Positions 33,816-43,031 of a stretch of 64,000 nucleotides of DNA are shown piece after piece; within the stretch, counting starts at the first letter, position 1; each line of letters starts with the position of its first letter. The stretch is from Marispirochaeta sp963667435 (GTDB lineage Bacteria; Spirochaetota; Spirochaetia; JC444; Marispirochaetaceae), in the NCBI GenBank assembly GCA_963667435.1, contig OY763414.1, positions 3,906,001 to 3,970,000 of the forward strand, in the 5' to 3' direction. The notes under the pieces were generated by a model. It saw only the letters and a program-made list of their open reading frames with translations, did not search any database and had not been told where the DNA came from. A program made the position numbers and the translations under genes.

Positions 33816-35414
33816 CTACAGATTCAGCAGTCCTGCATAGCTGGTGAGTACGGCGTCACGTTTTTCGGGGTCACCGAGTACCTTGCCGGTAAGAACCTTC
33901 CCCAGCTGTACACCTTCCTGATCAAAAGAGTTTATATTCCAGATAAGACCCTGAAACATCACCTTGTTCTCATAATGTGCAAGCAGGGCGCCCAGGGCTT
34001 CAGGCCCGAGGCGGTTGCCGTAAATAAGGCTTGAGGGGCGTTGTCCGGGAAAGTTTTTATTGGGATTAGTGTCTTCCTTGCCAAGGGCAAAGGCGACAAT
34101 CTGGGCGGTGAGGTTTGCCTTGAGTTTCTTCTGGCTGCTTGATCCTTCAAAATCAATGTCTTTGCCTGACTGGGATTCCTGGAAGCCGATGAACTGAAGA
34201 GGAACAATATCGGTTCCCTGATGGAGTAACTGGAAAAATGAATGCTGGCCGTTGGTTCCGGGTTCGCCGAAAATAACCGGCCCGGTTGAGTAGGTTAGGG
34301 CTTTACCGTTTCTGTTAACCTGTTTGCCGTTGGACTCCATATCCAGCTGCTGCAGATGAGCGGGGAACCGGTGCAGCGCCTGACTGTACGGCAGAACTGC
34401 TGTCACGGGAAAACCAAGTATATTCCTTTCCCAGACACCTATCAGTGCGTCCATGAGGGCGGCATTTTTGTATATATCCTCATTCATGGATGCCTGATCA
34501 GTTTCATGGGCTCCTTTCAGGATACGGCTGAATACTTCGGCACCGAAGGCAAGACTCAATACGGCGCCGCCCACTGCGCTGGTTGCGGAATAGCGTCCGC
34601 CGATATAATCATCAATGAAGAAAGAAGCCAGAAAGTCACTGTTAGACGCCAGCGGACTTGTTTCTGAGGTTACCGCCACCATATGCTGTGATGGTACCAG
34701 GCCGACAGTACCATGGGCGAGCATTATCTCTGCTACCAGGGCCTGGTTGGTAAGGGTTTCCTGAGTGGTGCCGCTTTTGGAAACAAGTATAAAAAGAGTT
34801 TCTTCCGGATTTATATCGGAAAGCACCTCCTCCGCATCATCGGGATCAACATTGGAGATGAACCGGGCATCCATTCTCAGTGCACCATATTCTTTCCGAT
34901 ACCAGTTTTTCAGGGCAAGGTATAAAGCCCTCGGGCCGAGGTCAGATCCGCCGATCCCAATCTGTATAACCCGCTTGAAGGCTTTTCCTGTGGATCCGGT
35001 AATTATGCCTGCATGAACATCAGCGCTGAATTTTGCTATTTTCTCCTGTTGTTCCCTGTAGAAAACACCTAGGTCTTTTCCGTTTTCGGTAACCTTGCCC
35101 GCAAGCTCACCACGCATCAGGTGGTGCATTACCTTACGATTCTCTCCGGTGTTCATGACAACACCTGAGGCGATGGCTTTGTATTTTTCAATGCATCCGC
35201 ACTCGGCGGCAAGGTCGGCCAGGATGGCCATGGCGGTATCATCCACCGCCTTCGCGGCATAGCTGTAGGTAAGGCCGCCGCCGGAACGTATCCGGCAGCG
35301 TTTTATACGTTCCTCACTGAGCAGGCCGGCAAGGTTTACCGTCTCCTGGTTGCTTTCGTAATATTCTTTCAATCGTCTGTACGATTCGGTACGATCCAGA
35401 TCCGCGTATTTCAC
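33816..35414 (-). CDS. pgi: Glucose-6-phosphate isomerase
   Basis: 532 residues, close to the long type of PGI (E. coli 549). Interconverts glucose-6-phosphate and fructose-6-phosphate. Active-site segments: IGIGGSDLGPRALYLAL (phosphate loop), ILVSKSGTTQETLTN (SIS sugar-phosphate loop), DDYIGGRYSATSAVGG (PGI signature), and QLDMESNGKQV with the catalytic Glu. The signature near the end, GNRLGPEALGALLAHYENKVMFQG, carries the catalytic His-equivalent region. GGAG precedes ATG. It is 32 nt downstream of argG on the same strand; its inclusion in an arginine operon is unusual. Confidence 0.96.
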   Translation of the reverse strand: MKYADLDRTESYRRLKEYYESNQETVNLAGLLSEERIKRCRIRSGGGLTYSYAAKAVDDTAMAILADLAAECGCIEKYKAIASGVVMNTGENRKVMHHLMRGELAGKVTENGKDLGVFYREQQEKIAKFSADVHAGIITGSTGKAFKRVIQIGIGGSDLGPRALYLALKNWYRKEYGALRMDARFISNVDPDDAEEVLSDINPEETLFILVSKSGTTQETLTNQALVAEIMLAHGTVGLVPSQHMVAVTSETSPLASNSDFLASFFIDDYIGGRYSATSAVGGAVLSLAFGAEVFSRILKGAHETDQASMNEDIYKNAALMDALIGVWERNILGFPVTAVLPYSQALHRFPAHLQQLDMESNGKQVNRNGKALTYSTGPVIFGEPGTNGQHSFFQLLHQGTDIVPLQFIGFQESQSGKDIDFEGSSSQKKLKANLTAQIVAFALGKEDTNPNKNFPGQRPSSLIYGNRLGPEALGALLAHYENKVMFQGLIWNINSFDQEGVQLGKVLTGKVLGDPEKRDAVLTSYAGLLNL

Positions 35415-35446
35415 CGGCTGCTCCTTTATTTTACTGTATGTGATGC

Positions 35447-36727
35447 CTATTTATCGTGGAAGGTAGCCGCCACATGCTTCATGTCCGGCGCCTGGCCCTC
35501 CTCGGCATCTATTCTTTTATGTACCATGGCCTCAACCCCGGTGGCAAGTCCGTAAAGATTGATAAAGCCTGTGGCATCACCATGATCATAGGAGCTCTCG
35601 CCGAAGGATGCAAGGTCTTCAATGTACAAAGAGTTGGCGGACTTGCGTCCCGCGATAATTACATTGCCCTTATACAGTACCAGGCGTACAGATCCTGTTA
35701 CATACTGATATGCTTTATCCATGAAGGCATCCATGGATTCCCTGAATGTGGTATACCATTTTCCGGCATATACAATGTCAGCATACTGGTGGCTCATTGT
35801 GCGTTTGAATCCCAGGGTGTTGAAGTCCATGGTCATCATTTCCAGTTCTGCCAGGGCTGCCATGAGGATTTCTCCTGCAGGAGTTTCGTATACACCCCGG
35901 CTCTTCATACCGACAACGCGGGTTTCCACGCAGTCTGTACGGCCGATACCGTTGGACGCTCCCAGCTTATTCAGTTCCGTGAGCAGCTCAAGGGCAGACA
36001 TCTTTTTACCGTTGATTCCCACCGGGAAGCCTTTAACAAAGTCAATGGTAATTTCAGTCTCTTCATCGGGGGCGTCCATGGGTGATTTTGTCAGTTGAAA
36101 CATCTCGTTCTTCGGGCGGTTCCAGGGATCTTCCAGGTCTCCTCCCTCGTGACTCATATGCCAGATATTCCAGTCTCTGGAGTAGATGTTCTTCTTGCTG
36201 ATGGTTCCGAGATTTATACCTCGTTCTTCTGCGTACTCAATAGCATCCTCCCGGCTGCGGATATCCCATACTCTCCAGGGGGCTATTACCTCGAGCTGAG
36301 GCGCCAGGGCTTTGTAGGTGAGCTCGAAACGGACCTGGTCATTACCTTTTCCGGTACATCCGTGGGCTACCGCATCGGCATCCTCCTGCAGGGCAACCTC
36401 TACCTGGCATTTAGCCTGAAGCGGGCGGGCTATGGAGGTTCCCAGAAGGTATTTGCCTTCATACCGGGCTCCTGCCCGTACGATGCGGAAGAGGAAATCA
36501 CGGGCAAACTCTTCCCGGATATCCTTTATGTAAAGTTTTGAGGCTCCTGAGGCAAGAGCTTTCTTTTCCATGCCGTCCCAGTCTTCGTTCTGCCCTACAT
36601 TGGTACAAATACCGACAATCTCTGCATTGTTGTAGTTTTCTTTGAGCCAGGGGATGATTATGGAGGTATCCAGTCCGCCGGAATAGGCAAGGACGATCTT
36701 TTTTATTTCCCGTTTGTGCTTAATCAT
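35447..36727 (-). CDS. argG: Argininosuccinate synthase
   Basis: 426 residues from ATG 36727, preceded by AAGGAG at 9 nt; the longer frame to 36763 is not needed. It joins citrulline and aspartate with ATP to give argininosuccinate. The PP-loop is KIVLAYSGGLDTSIIIPWL; further signatures are AHGCTGKGNDQVRFEL and the IGRTDCVETR loop. The length exceeds the bacterial 400-residue form, with an extension at the C-terminus. It is fifth in argR-argC-argB-argD-argG; argF and argH are not in the window. Confidence 0.96.
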   Translation of the reverse strand: MIKHKREIKKIVLAYSGGLDTSIIIPWLKENYNNAEIVGICTNVGQNEDWDGMEKKALASGASKLYIKDIREEFARDFLFRIVRAGARYEGKYLLGTSIARPLQAKCQVEVALQEDADAVAHGCTGKGNDQVRFELTYKALAPQLEVIAPWRVWDIRSREDAIEYAEERGINLGTISKKNIYSRDWNIWHMSHEGGDLEDPWNRPKNEMFQLTKSPMDAPDEETEITIDFVKGFPVGINGKKMSALELLTELNKLGASNGIGRTDCVETRVVGMKSRGVYETPAGEILMAALAELEMMTMDFNTLGFKRTMSHQYADIVYAGKWYTTFRESMDAFMDKAYQYVTGSVRLVLYKGNVIIAGRKSANSLYIEDLASFGESSYDHGDATGFINLYGLATGVEAMVHKRIDAEEGQAPDMKHVAATFHDK

Positions 36728-36743
36728 GCGAGTCTCCTTCTTC

Positions 36744-37973
36744 TTAAGCGTTCTCTTCAGCAAGTACGGCTTCGATCATATCGCAGCCTTCATCAATTTC
36801 TGAAATCTCTATTACCAGCGGAGGTGCAATCCGCAGGATATTTGTGCCTGAGCGCAGGGCCAGAAGCCCTTTTTTCTGCAGCTTGGTAAGCAGTGTCCCC
36901 ATTTTTGCCTTCAGATCGTCGCCGGTATAGGCCATTTCAAGGCCGGCAAGCAGGCCTCTGCCTTTTACGCTTTTCGCCTGAGGGTACTTTGTGCACATTG
37001 CGGCGAGTCTGGACGCAAGATGTTCTCCCTTTTTCTGTACGTCCAGAATAAAAGAGTAGTCGCAGAGCTGGTCCAGCACTGCGGCGGCAACAGCAGTGGT
37101 TACCGGACCGCCGCCGAAGGTGGAAGCATGATCTCCAACCTTGATCTGCTTGTTGATCCTTTCCGGAATCAGGACGGCGGAAAGGGGCAGTCCGCCTGCA
37201 AGAGGTTTTGCCAGGGTTACCATATCGGGTTCAAGGCCGGCCCATGATGAAGCAAGAATCTCTCCTGTTCTGCTCAGTCCGGTCTGAACTTCATCAGCTA
37301 TCAGGGCAATATCGTACTTGCGGCAGATTCTGTTCAGGGTTGCTGCAAATTTGGGGGTAACACTGTTGAGCCCTCCCTCTCCCTGCAGCGGTTCCACAAT
37401 AACCGCTGCGAAGCTGTCATCAAGGGTCTCTTCCAGGGCCGTCTCACTGTTAAAAGGCAGTGTTACGTATCCAGGAACAAGAGGCTTGAAGGGGTCCTGA
37501 TATGCCGCTGTTGGCGTTGCAGAAAGAGCCCCCAGGGTCCGGCCGTGGAAGGCTCCGGAGAAGCTGGCAATTTTATAGTGCCCCTCTCCCTTTGTTCGCA
37601 TGGAATAGAGCCTGGCAAACTTGAGAGCTGCTTCAACAGCCTCGGTACCGGAGTTTCCAAAGTAGACCGCATCAAACTCTCCCATATTAACCAGCCGGCC
37701 TGCACACTGCAGGGTAGGCTCTGTGGTATAGAGGTTGGATACATGCACAACTTTCTTCATCTGTTCAGCGGCAATCTCGGCAAGATCCTCCCGGCCGTGC
37801 CCCAGGGAGTTGACGGCAATGCCGGAGCCGAAATCGAGGTATTTATTACCGTCAGCATCAAACAGCCAGGAACCCTTTCCGTGATCTATCAGAAGCAGGG
37901 AACGGGCGTAGTTGTTGGGAAGGGGCGGGTTGTGGGCAAACTGAAAACTCTTGTTCATGGGTATTTTGGCCAT
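36744..37973 (-). CDS. argD: Acetylornithine aminotransferase
   Basis: 409 residues from ATG 37973, chosen because CAGGAG stands 6-7 nt upstream while the longer frame to 38024 overlaps argB and has none. Class III PLP aminotransferase converting N-acetylglutamate semialdehyde to N-acetylornithine. Motifs: NSGTEAVEAALKFAR (PLP phosphate), FHGRTLGALSAT, IADEVQTGLSRTGE (Asp to the PLP ring nitrogen), MVTLAKPLAGGLPL (Schiff-base Lys), STFGGGPV. Gap of 13 nt to argB. Confidence 0.94.
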   Translation of the reverse strand: MAKIPMNKSFQFAHNPPLPNNYARSLLLIDHGKGSWLFDADGNKYLDFGSGIAVNSLGHGREDLAEIAAEQMKKVVHVSNLYTTEPTLQCAGRLVNMGEFDAVYFGNSGTEAVEAALKFARLYSMRTKGEGHYKIASFSGAFHGRTLGALSATPTAAYQDPFKPLVPGYVTLPFNSETALEETLDDSFAAVIVEPLQGEGGLNSVTPKFAATLNRICRKYDIALIADEVQTGLSRTGEILASSWAGLEPDMVTLAKPLAGGLPLSAVLIPERINKQIKVGDHASTFGGGPVTTAVAAAVLDQLCDYSFILDVQKKGEHLASRLAAMCTKYPQAKSVKGRGLLAGLEMAYTGDDLKAKMGTLLTKLQKKGLLALRSGTNILRIAPPLVIEISEIDEGCDMIEAVLAEENA

Positions 37974-37986
37974 ACTTTCTCCTGTT

Positions 37987-38754
37987 TCATTTCTGCAGAT
38001 ACAGATGTGTTCCGGCACCGGCAAGCAGCGCCTTTAAATCGCCGGTTTTTTCACAACCGCCGATAATTATTTCTCCGATTCCCTGTTCCAGTCCCTCAAA
38101 GGAGGAACGTACCTTGGGAATCATACCGCCGGAAATCTCTCCTTCGGCTATTTCCGCTTCAACCTCTTCCTTATTGAGCCTGGGGGCAATGCTTCCTTTA
38201 AGCTGAATCCCCGGTACATCCGACAGGTATATAAGTCGTGCGGCGCCGACGGCAACCGCCAGTTCCAGGGCAGCTTCATCGGCATTGATATTAAGTGCTC
38301 CACCGGCAGTATCCATGGCAACCGAAGAGCAGACCGGAAGATAGCCGGTTTTCATAAGATCCGAGAGAAGTTTCCCCCGTGCACCGATAATACGGCCTGT
38401 ACGGCTCTCACCGGACATGGCTTCTCCGGTGAGAAGCCATGCGTCGCAGCCGGAAAGTCCCACAGCATCCAATCCTTCCATATTGAGGGAGCGTACCAGC
38501 AGGGTGTTCATTCTTCCCGCCAGAACCATCTCCACAACTTCCATTTCTTCCGGACTGGTCTGCCGCTTACCGTCAATGAAGACCGGTTCAAGCCCGAATA
38601 CCCGGGAGATTCTGCTTACCTCGCTGCCGCCTCCATGCACTATTGCCAGGGGTGTCTCTTCCGCTGCGGCTTTAAGCTCGCTGCAGAGAAGTTTGAGGCT
38701 CGTTTCGTCCGCCAGTGGGCGGCCGCCTATCTTGATAACACAAAGTTCGCTCAT
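37987..38754 (-). CDS. argB: Acetylglutamate kinase
   Basis: 255 residues, the short form like E. coli ArgB. Phosphorylates N-acetylglutamate. Amino-acid-kinase fold motifs are present: CVIKIGGRPLAD (catalytic Lys and GG), AIVHGGGSEVSR (substrate glycine loop), GLSGCDAWLLTG, and INADEAALELAVAVGAARLIYLSDVPGI (nucleotide side). It lacks the N-terminal helix of arginine-inhibited hexameric kinases, so feedback control by arginine at this enzyme is less likely (inference). The ATG directly abuts the argC stop. Confidence 0.94.
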   Translation of the reverse strand: MSELCVIKIGGRPLADETSLKLLCSELKAAAEETPLAIVHGGGSEVSRISRVFGLEPVFIDGKRQTSPEEMEVVEMVLAGRMNTLLVRSLNMEGLDAVGLSGCDAWLLTGEAMSGESRTGRIIGARGKLLSDLMKTGYLPVCSSVAMDTAGGALNINADEAALELAVAVGAARLIYLSDVPGIQLKGSIAPRLNKEEVEAEIAEGEISGGMIPKVRSSFEGLEQGIGEIIIGGCEKTGDLKALLAGAGTHLYLQK

Positions 38755-39771
38755 TTAAACAAGTCCTGAAAGTTCCAGCCCTTCGGTTTCGTTAAAGCCG
38801 AAGCGGATATTCATATTCTGTACTGCCTGCCCGGAGGCACCTTTTACCAGATTGTCTATGCAGGAGAAAAGAAAAAGCCTGCTACCGTCCATACGGAATG
38901 CTATATCACAGCGGTTCGAACCGCACACTTCCCGTGTCTGGGGCAGTCTGTTTTCGAGGATGCGCACAAAGGGGGTGCTGGAAAAACTCTTTGTGTAGAT
39001 CTCTTTAATGCCGTCAACATTGACCCCTGATGTCTCTATAGTAGTGCTCACCGACATACCCCTGCGCAGAGGTGCAAGGTGGGGGGTGAAATAGATCATG
39101 GTATCCGAACCGTTCTGCCGGGCCTGGTCGGTCATCTCCGACCAGTGGCGGTGAGTTCTTCCGGGATTATATGCTCCGGCGTTTTCACTTCTTTCGCAGA
39201 AGAGGTTGTTGTCCACAGCCTTTCTTCCTGCTCCTGAAATACCGGAAATAGCGTTTACAATAGCAGGTCCGCTGGTAACTCCCGCCTTCAGCAATGGGAG
39301 AAGGGGCAGCATGGTCGCCGTGGGGTAGCATCCGGGATTTGCAATGAGGTCAGCCGTCTTCACAGCTTCCGCATAAAACTCTGGAAGTCCGTAAACCGGG
39401 TTTGCCGGAGCTGAGGGCATTTTTACCCCGTAGGCCGATTCAAAAAGCTCAGCATCGGAGATACGGAAATCGGCAGAGAGGTCGATTACAACACTCTTGC
39501 CCACAAATGGTGCACAGATTTCTGCGGAGGCCAGATGCGGCAGGCAGGCGAATATTACTTCAGGATTTTCCGCAGCCATTTCGTCCAGAGAGAGGTACTC
39601 CGGACGGCGCAGTTTCTCCGGCTCCACAAACCCGTTATCAAAATCGGCAATAGCCTTGCCTGCCCGGGAGGATGATACCGGCAGTATAAGGTCGATATCT
39701 TTGTGGCTGCTGAGAAGCCGGCTGAGAATCATGCCGGTGTATCCGGTTGCTCCGAGTATTGCTGCTTTCAT
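38755..39771 (-). CDS. argC: N-acetyl-gamma-glutamyl-phosphate reductase
   Basis: 338 residues from ATG 39771, which has AAGGA 8 nt upstream; an ATG three codons earlier is also in frame. It reduces acetylglutamyl phosphate with NADPH. The Rossmann start KAAILGATGYTGMILSRLL, the catalytic cysteine in IANPGCYPTATML and the substrate region SGISGAGRKA are clear. Short intergenic spacing on both sides (17 nt to argR, 0 to argB) indicates one operon. Confidence 0.95.
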   Translation of the reverse strand: MKAAILGATGYTGMILSRLLSSHKDIDLILPVSSSRAGKAIADFDNGFVEPEKLRRPEYLSLDEMAAENPEVIFACLPHLASAEICAPFVGKSVVIDLSADFRISDAELFESAYGVKMPSAPANPVYGLPEFYAEAVKTADLIANPGCYPTATMLPLLPLLKAGVTSGPAIVNAISGISGAGRKAVDNNLFCERSENAGAYNPGRTHRHWSEMTDQARQNGSDTMIYFTPHLAPLRRGMSVSTTIETSGVNVDGIKEIYTKSFSSTPFVRILENRLPQTREVCGSNRCDIAFRMDGSRLFLFSCIDNLVKGASGQAVQNMNIRFGFNETEGLELSGLV

Positions 39772-39788
39772 AGGGTGCATCCTTGCTA

Positions 39789-40259
39789 TTAAAGTTCCAG
39801 GTCCGGCATGAATTCGCTCAGATGGCTGATAAGGTCGTCGGGGCTCTTATCATCTTTCAGGACCAGTAAGATAGTGTCGTCACCGGCTATGGTTCCCAGG
39901 ATGCAGTCCAGGTTAAAGCGGTCTATAGCGAATGCCACGCTGTCTGCATGTCCCTGCAGGGTTTTTATAACCCCCATATTGCCGGAAAAATCGAGGGAGA
40001 GAAAACCACGCTGAAGGTCCTGTATATATGCTCGCTGGGTATCGGGAGATACTTCACTCTCGGGCATTGTATAGTAGTAGCCGTTCCAGCCGTCGGAAAC
40101 CTTCCCTACCTTCAGAAGTTTCAGATCCCGGGAGAGGGTTGCCTGGGTGACATTAATTCCCTCTTTTTCCAGTTCTGTAAGCAGTGCTTCCTGACTGGAA
40201 ATACGATTATCTTTAATAATCCGGACGATCATCCGGAGTCTGTCATCGCGTAGTTTCAT
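39789..40259 (-). CDS. argR: Arginine repressor
   Basis: 156 residues from ATG 40259, the normal ArgR length; the frame continues upstream but without family similarity and across the operator. N-terminal winged helix (RLRMIVRIIKDNRISSQEALLTELEKEGINVTQATLSRDLKLLKVGKV) and C-terminal hexamerisation and arginine-binding domain (GTIAGDDTILLVLKDD holds the GT-AGDDT arginine motif). It represses arginine synthesis when arginine is plentiful. Two ARG-box-like sites lie directly upstream, so the operon it heads is probably autoregulated. Confidence 0.95.
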   Translation of the reverse strand: MKLRDDRLRMIVRIIKDNRISSQEALLTELEKEGINVTQATLSRDLKLLKVGKVSDGWNGYYYTMPESEVSPDTQRAYIQDLQRGFLSLDFSGNMGVIKTLQGHADSVAFAIDRFNLDCILGTIAGDDTILLVLKDDKSPDDLISHLSEFMPDLEL

Positions 40260-40269
40260 CCCACACTCT

Positions 40270-40308
40270 TCTGTATATTTATTCCGTATGAATGTATAAA
40301 GTTGCATA
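40270..40308 (-). promoter_or_regulatory. Paired ARG boxes (ArgR operator)
   Basis: Two 18-bp sites, 40270-40287 and 40291-40308, are separated by 3 bp, the spacing known for ArgR operators. On the minus strand the near site reads ACGGAATAAATATACAGA and the far one TATGCAACTTTATACATT. Both carry the TG/GAAT...AT-CA core of the ARG box. They lie 10 nt upstream of argR and would block its ribosome-site and promoter region. Confidence 0.65.
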
Positions 40309-40412
40309 AACTGTCGATTTTGGCAAGCAGTTTTAGCGAAATTCTTACAAAAGGGTGATTTATAGCCTATTAAGCCGATATAGATACAGAGGATGAAACT
40401 GCAGTACTGCTT

Positions 40413-41774
40413 ATGGAAAATCGCGACTCGTATATACAGGTAAAAATCTCGGATGACAGAATGGAGGCCCGGGGAGTTTTTCTTTCTCCCCACGGGAGAG
40501 GCGCCTGCATGGAGATCGAAGAAGCGGAGGCTATTCTTTCTCAGGCAGGGGTTGTCAGCGGGATTGATTATGAACAGCTGAGGCTTGCTGTGGAGGCCTG
40601 TAATCAGAAAGGTCATACCCCGGCGGAATACTGTATAGCCCGGGGCAGAGTGCCTGAAGATGCCGATCCGGCATATCTCAAACTTGCCCAGAAGCTGTTT
40701 CATACCCGGCTCTATGGAAAAGAGAAGGGCGGGCGGGTTGATTTTCACGAAGCCAGTCCGTTTATTATTGTTTCCCAGGGAGAATCCCTTGCCCGTTTTC
40801 AGCCGGCGGCAGATGGAATACCAGGAGAAACAGTGACAGGAGAGCCTGTTGCTCCGGGGATAAAAAAGCGAATTCCCTTCGAACCCGGTGAAAATACCTA
40901 CCGGGAAGGTGAGTATATTAAAGCATCAATAGCAGGACGATTCGTCTTTGAAGGTGTCCGGTTCCGGGTAAGTCCTGTACTTGAGATTTCCGCGGTAGAT
41001 TTCAGCACCGGCAATATCCGTTATCCCGGGGATATCCTGCTTACCGGGGAAATCAGCGACGGCTTCTCTCTCAGCTGCGGCGGGGACCTGCATTCAACCG
41101 TACCTCTTGCGGTAAGTGATATCCGGGTAAAGGGAAATCTCTTTGTTGAAGGCGGACTGCTGGGCCGGGGAAAAGGATTGCTTAAGGTTGGCGGAAATAT
41201 CAGCGCCCGGTTTGTGGAGAATGTATACCTTGAATGCCGCGGTTCTCTGCATGTGGAAGGGGGGATCCTTCATAGTTCCGTCTACAGCCTTGGAACCGTT
41301 AACTGCGGTGAAAAGGGGAAAATTTTCAATGCCGACGTACATGCCCTTGCCGGTGTGGAAGCCCTGCAACTGGGGAATTCCGCAGGGCAGAAAACAAGTA
41401 TATCTGCAGGAACTGATTTCCGCAGATTGCGAAGCTACCGGGAACGAAAAAAAACCCTTCGGGCGCTGCAGCTCAAAGCTGACACCCTTGCCTCCATGAA
41501 ACAGGCCGCGCTCCTGTCTCCGGGCAGTCAGGGATCACTTGATGAACTTATTCGCAGGACTCAACGGACAATTGAGGAGATACGCAGTGCTGCAGAGGAT
41601 GATCTGCGGGGTATCCGGGGCAACGGGGAAGCAAAGATTATTTCCCGTGATACGGTTTATCCCGGGGTTACCCTGGAGATCTGTCAGGTACTCCGCCGGG
41701 TAACAACCTCGGTTCCCCGGGGAACTTTCTTTCTTGATCCGGAAAAAAACCGGGTGGAACTCAATGACGGTTAA
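40413..41774 (+). CDS. FapA/DUF342 family protein
   Basis: 453 residues, no signal peptide or membrane helix. The N-terminal part (VKISDDRMEARGVFLSP) and the central right-handed beta-helix rich in GGDL, VKGNLFVEGGLLGRGKGLLKVGGNISARFVENV repeats are characteristic of the FapA (DUF342) family, once named for flagellar assembly. The C-terminal 120 residues form a coiled coil (RSYRERKKTLRALQLKADTLA) ahead of a short terminal domain. The family is abundant in spirochaetes and clostridia. Cellular role is not established; a cytoplasmic polymer or scaffold function is one idea. It is divergent from argR with 153 nt between. Confidence 0.8.
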   Translation: MENRDSYIQVKISDDRMEARGVFLSPHGRGACMEIEEAEAILSQAGVVSGIDYEQLRLAVEACNQKGHTPAEYCIARGRVPEDADPAYLKLAQKLFHTRLYGKEKGGRVDFHEASPFIIVSQGESLARFQPAADGIPGETVTGEPVAPGIKKRIPFEPGENTYREGEYIKASIAGRFVFEGVRFRVSPVLEISAVDFSTGNIRYPGDILLTGEISDGFSLSCGGDLHSTVPLAVSDIRVKGNLFVEGGLLGRGKGLLKVGGNISARFVENVYLECRGSLHVEGGILHSSVYSLGTVNCGEKGKIFNADVHALAGVEALQLGNSAGQKTSISAGTDFRRLRSYRERKKTLRALQLKADTLASMKQAALLSPGSQGSLDELIRRTQRTIEEIRSAAEDDLRGIRGNGEAKIISRDTVYPGVTLEICQVLRRVTTSVPRGTFFLDPEKNRVELNDG

Positions 41775-41823
41775 GCGCCGGCATCTATACTATATTACTG
41801 TTTTTCGTTAAATTCCTTACTAT

Positions 41824-42930
41824 ATGACTTATATTAATCCTTTTTCAGATTTAGAAGGGAAACCCATTGCAGTAGGTCTCTCGGGAGGGGTGGATTCCTC
41901 TGTTGCAGCATTCCTTCTAAGCGGGAAAACCGAAAGGCTTGCAGGTGTAAGCCACTATATTTATCCCAATGGAGACTGCTGTTCTCCGGAACTCCTTGAC
42001 CGGGCCCGCCTGACTGCGGACAGGCTTGGAATAGGCTATTACCAGGAAGATCTGGTTGATGATTTTGCCCGTGTTGTCATCAATGATTTTGTCGATACCT
42101 ACCTTTCCGGGGAAACTCCGAATCCATGTGTTCGCTGCAACCAGCGGATGCGTTTCTTCCTTTTTTATCAGCGGCTCGTCGATGTGTTGAGAGAAAAAGA
42201 GTTTCTTGCTCCGGGAGAATCTCTGCGCATGGCTACCGGGCACTATGCACGGATTGCTGAAACTGATGAAGGTCGTTTTCTTATGAAAGGCAGGGATTCC
42301 AAAAAGGACCAGAGCTACATGCTCTATCAGATCCGCAAAGAGATGCTGCCCAACCTTGTGTTTCCCCTTGGTGCTCTTGAGAAAACTGAAGTGGTTAAAA
42401 TTGCCGTGGAGAACAATCTTCCTTCTGCCTCGGCCAGAGAGAGTCAGGATGCCTGTTTTATTCCCGGCAAATATACCGATTTTATCGCTTCGTTTACCAA
42501 TAGTCCCAGGGGAAATGAGATGGGAGATATTGTGGATACCGCCGGAACCGTACTGGGCTCTCACAGTGGCTACATCGGGTACACGGTAGGGCAGCGTCAG
42601 GGCCTTGGTTTAGGCAATGGTCCCTGGTTTGTCATCCGTACTGAAGCGGATAGCAACAGAGTGATTGTCGGGCGTAAAGAGGAGCTTGGCGATACCCGTT
42701 TCAGGCTGAGGGAGTGTAACTGGTTTTTCCGGGATCTTCCGAAACAGATAGAAGGGGAAGTAAAAATCCGCTATAACAGCAAACCTGTGGAATGCCGGAT
42801 AATTCCTGAGGCAGACGGTACTGCTTCAGTTGAACTGATCCGTCCCGAAGCGGTTACTCCGGGACAATCAGCTGTAGTCTACCGGGACGACATGGTCCTC
42901 GGCGGAGGGATTATTAAAGGGTACCTCTAA
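41824..42930 (+). CDS. mnmA: tRNA-specific 2-thiouridylase MnmA
   Basis: 368 residues. Adds sulfur to C2 of wobble uridine in Glu, Gln and Lys tRNAs. The PP-loop is IAVGLSGGVDSSVAAFLL. Both catalytic cysteines are present: NPCVRCNQRMRF and SQDACFIPG. Other family landmarks are MATGHYARI, KDQSYMLYQI and YTVGQRQGLGLG. It is therefore the persulfide-relay enzyme type. With mnmE and mnmG at 18159-21375 the window encodes both C2 and C5 modification branches. No strong ribosome site precedes the ATG. Confidence 0.94.
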   Translation: MTYINPFSDLEGKPIAVGLSGGVDSSVAAFLLSGKTERLAGVSHYIYPNGDCCSPELLDRARLTADRLGIGYYQEDLVDDFARVVINDFVDTYLSGETPNPCVRCNQRMRFFLFYQRLVDVLREKEFLAPGESLRMATGHYARIAETDEGRFLMKGRDSKKDQSYMLYQIRKEMLPNLVFPLGALEKTEVVKIAVENNLPSASARESQDACFIPGKYTDFIASFTNSPRGNEMGDIVDTAGTVLGSHSGYIGYTVGQRQGLGLGNGPWFVIRTEADSNRVIVGRKEELGDTRFRLRECNWFFRDLPKQIEGEVKIRYNSKPVECRIIPEADGTASVELIRPEAVTPGQSAVVYRDDMVLGGGIIKGYL

Positions 42931-43031
42931 AAGCATGGTATTTTTACCATAGTCAAGGAAGATAAGTTTGCGGGCCGCTGTAAATCTTGACGACGCAGGA
43001 TATAGGGAAAAGAGTAGTTTTTAAAACTGCC

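Noticed and set aside
42935..42950. Hairpin ATGGTA-TTTT-TACCAT after mnmA as a terminator
   Set aside because: Short A/T-rich stem without a following T run.
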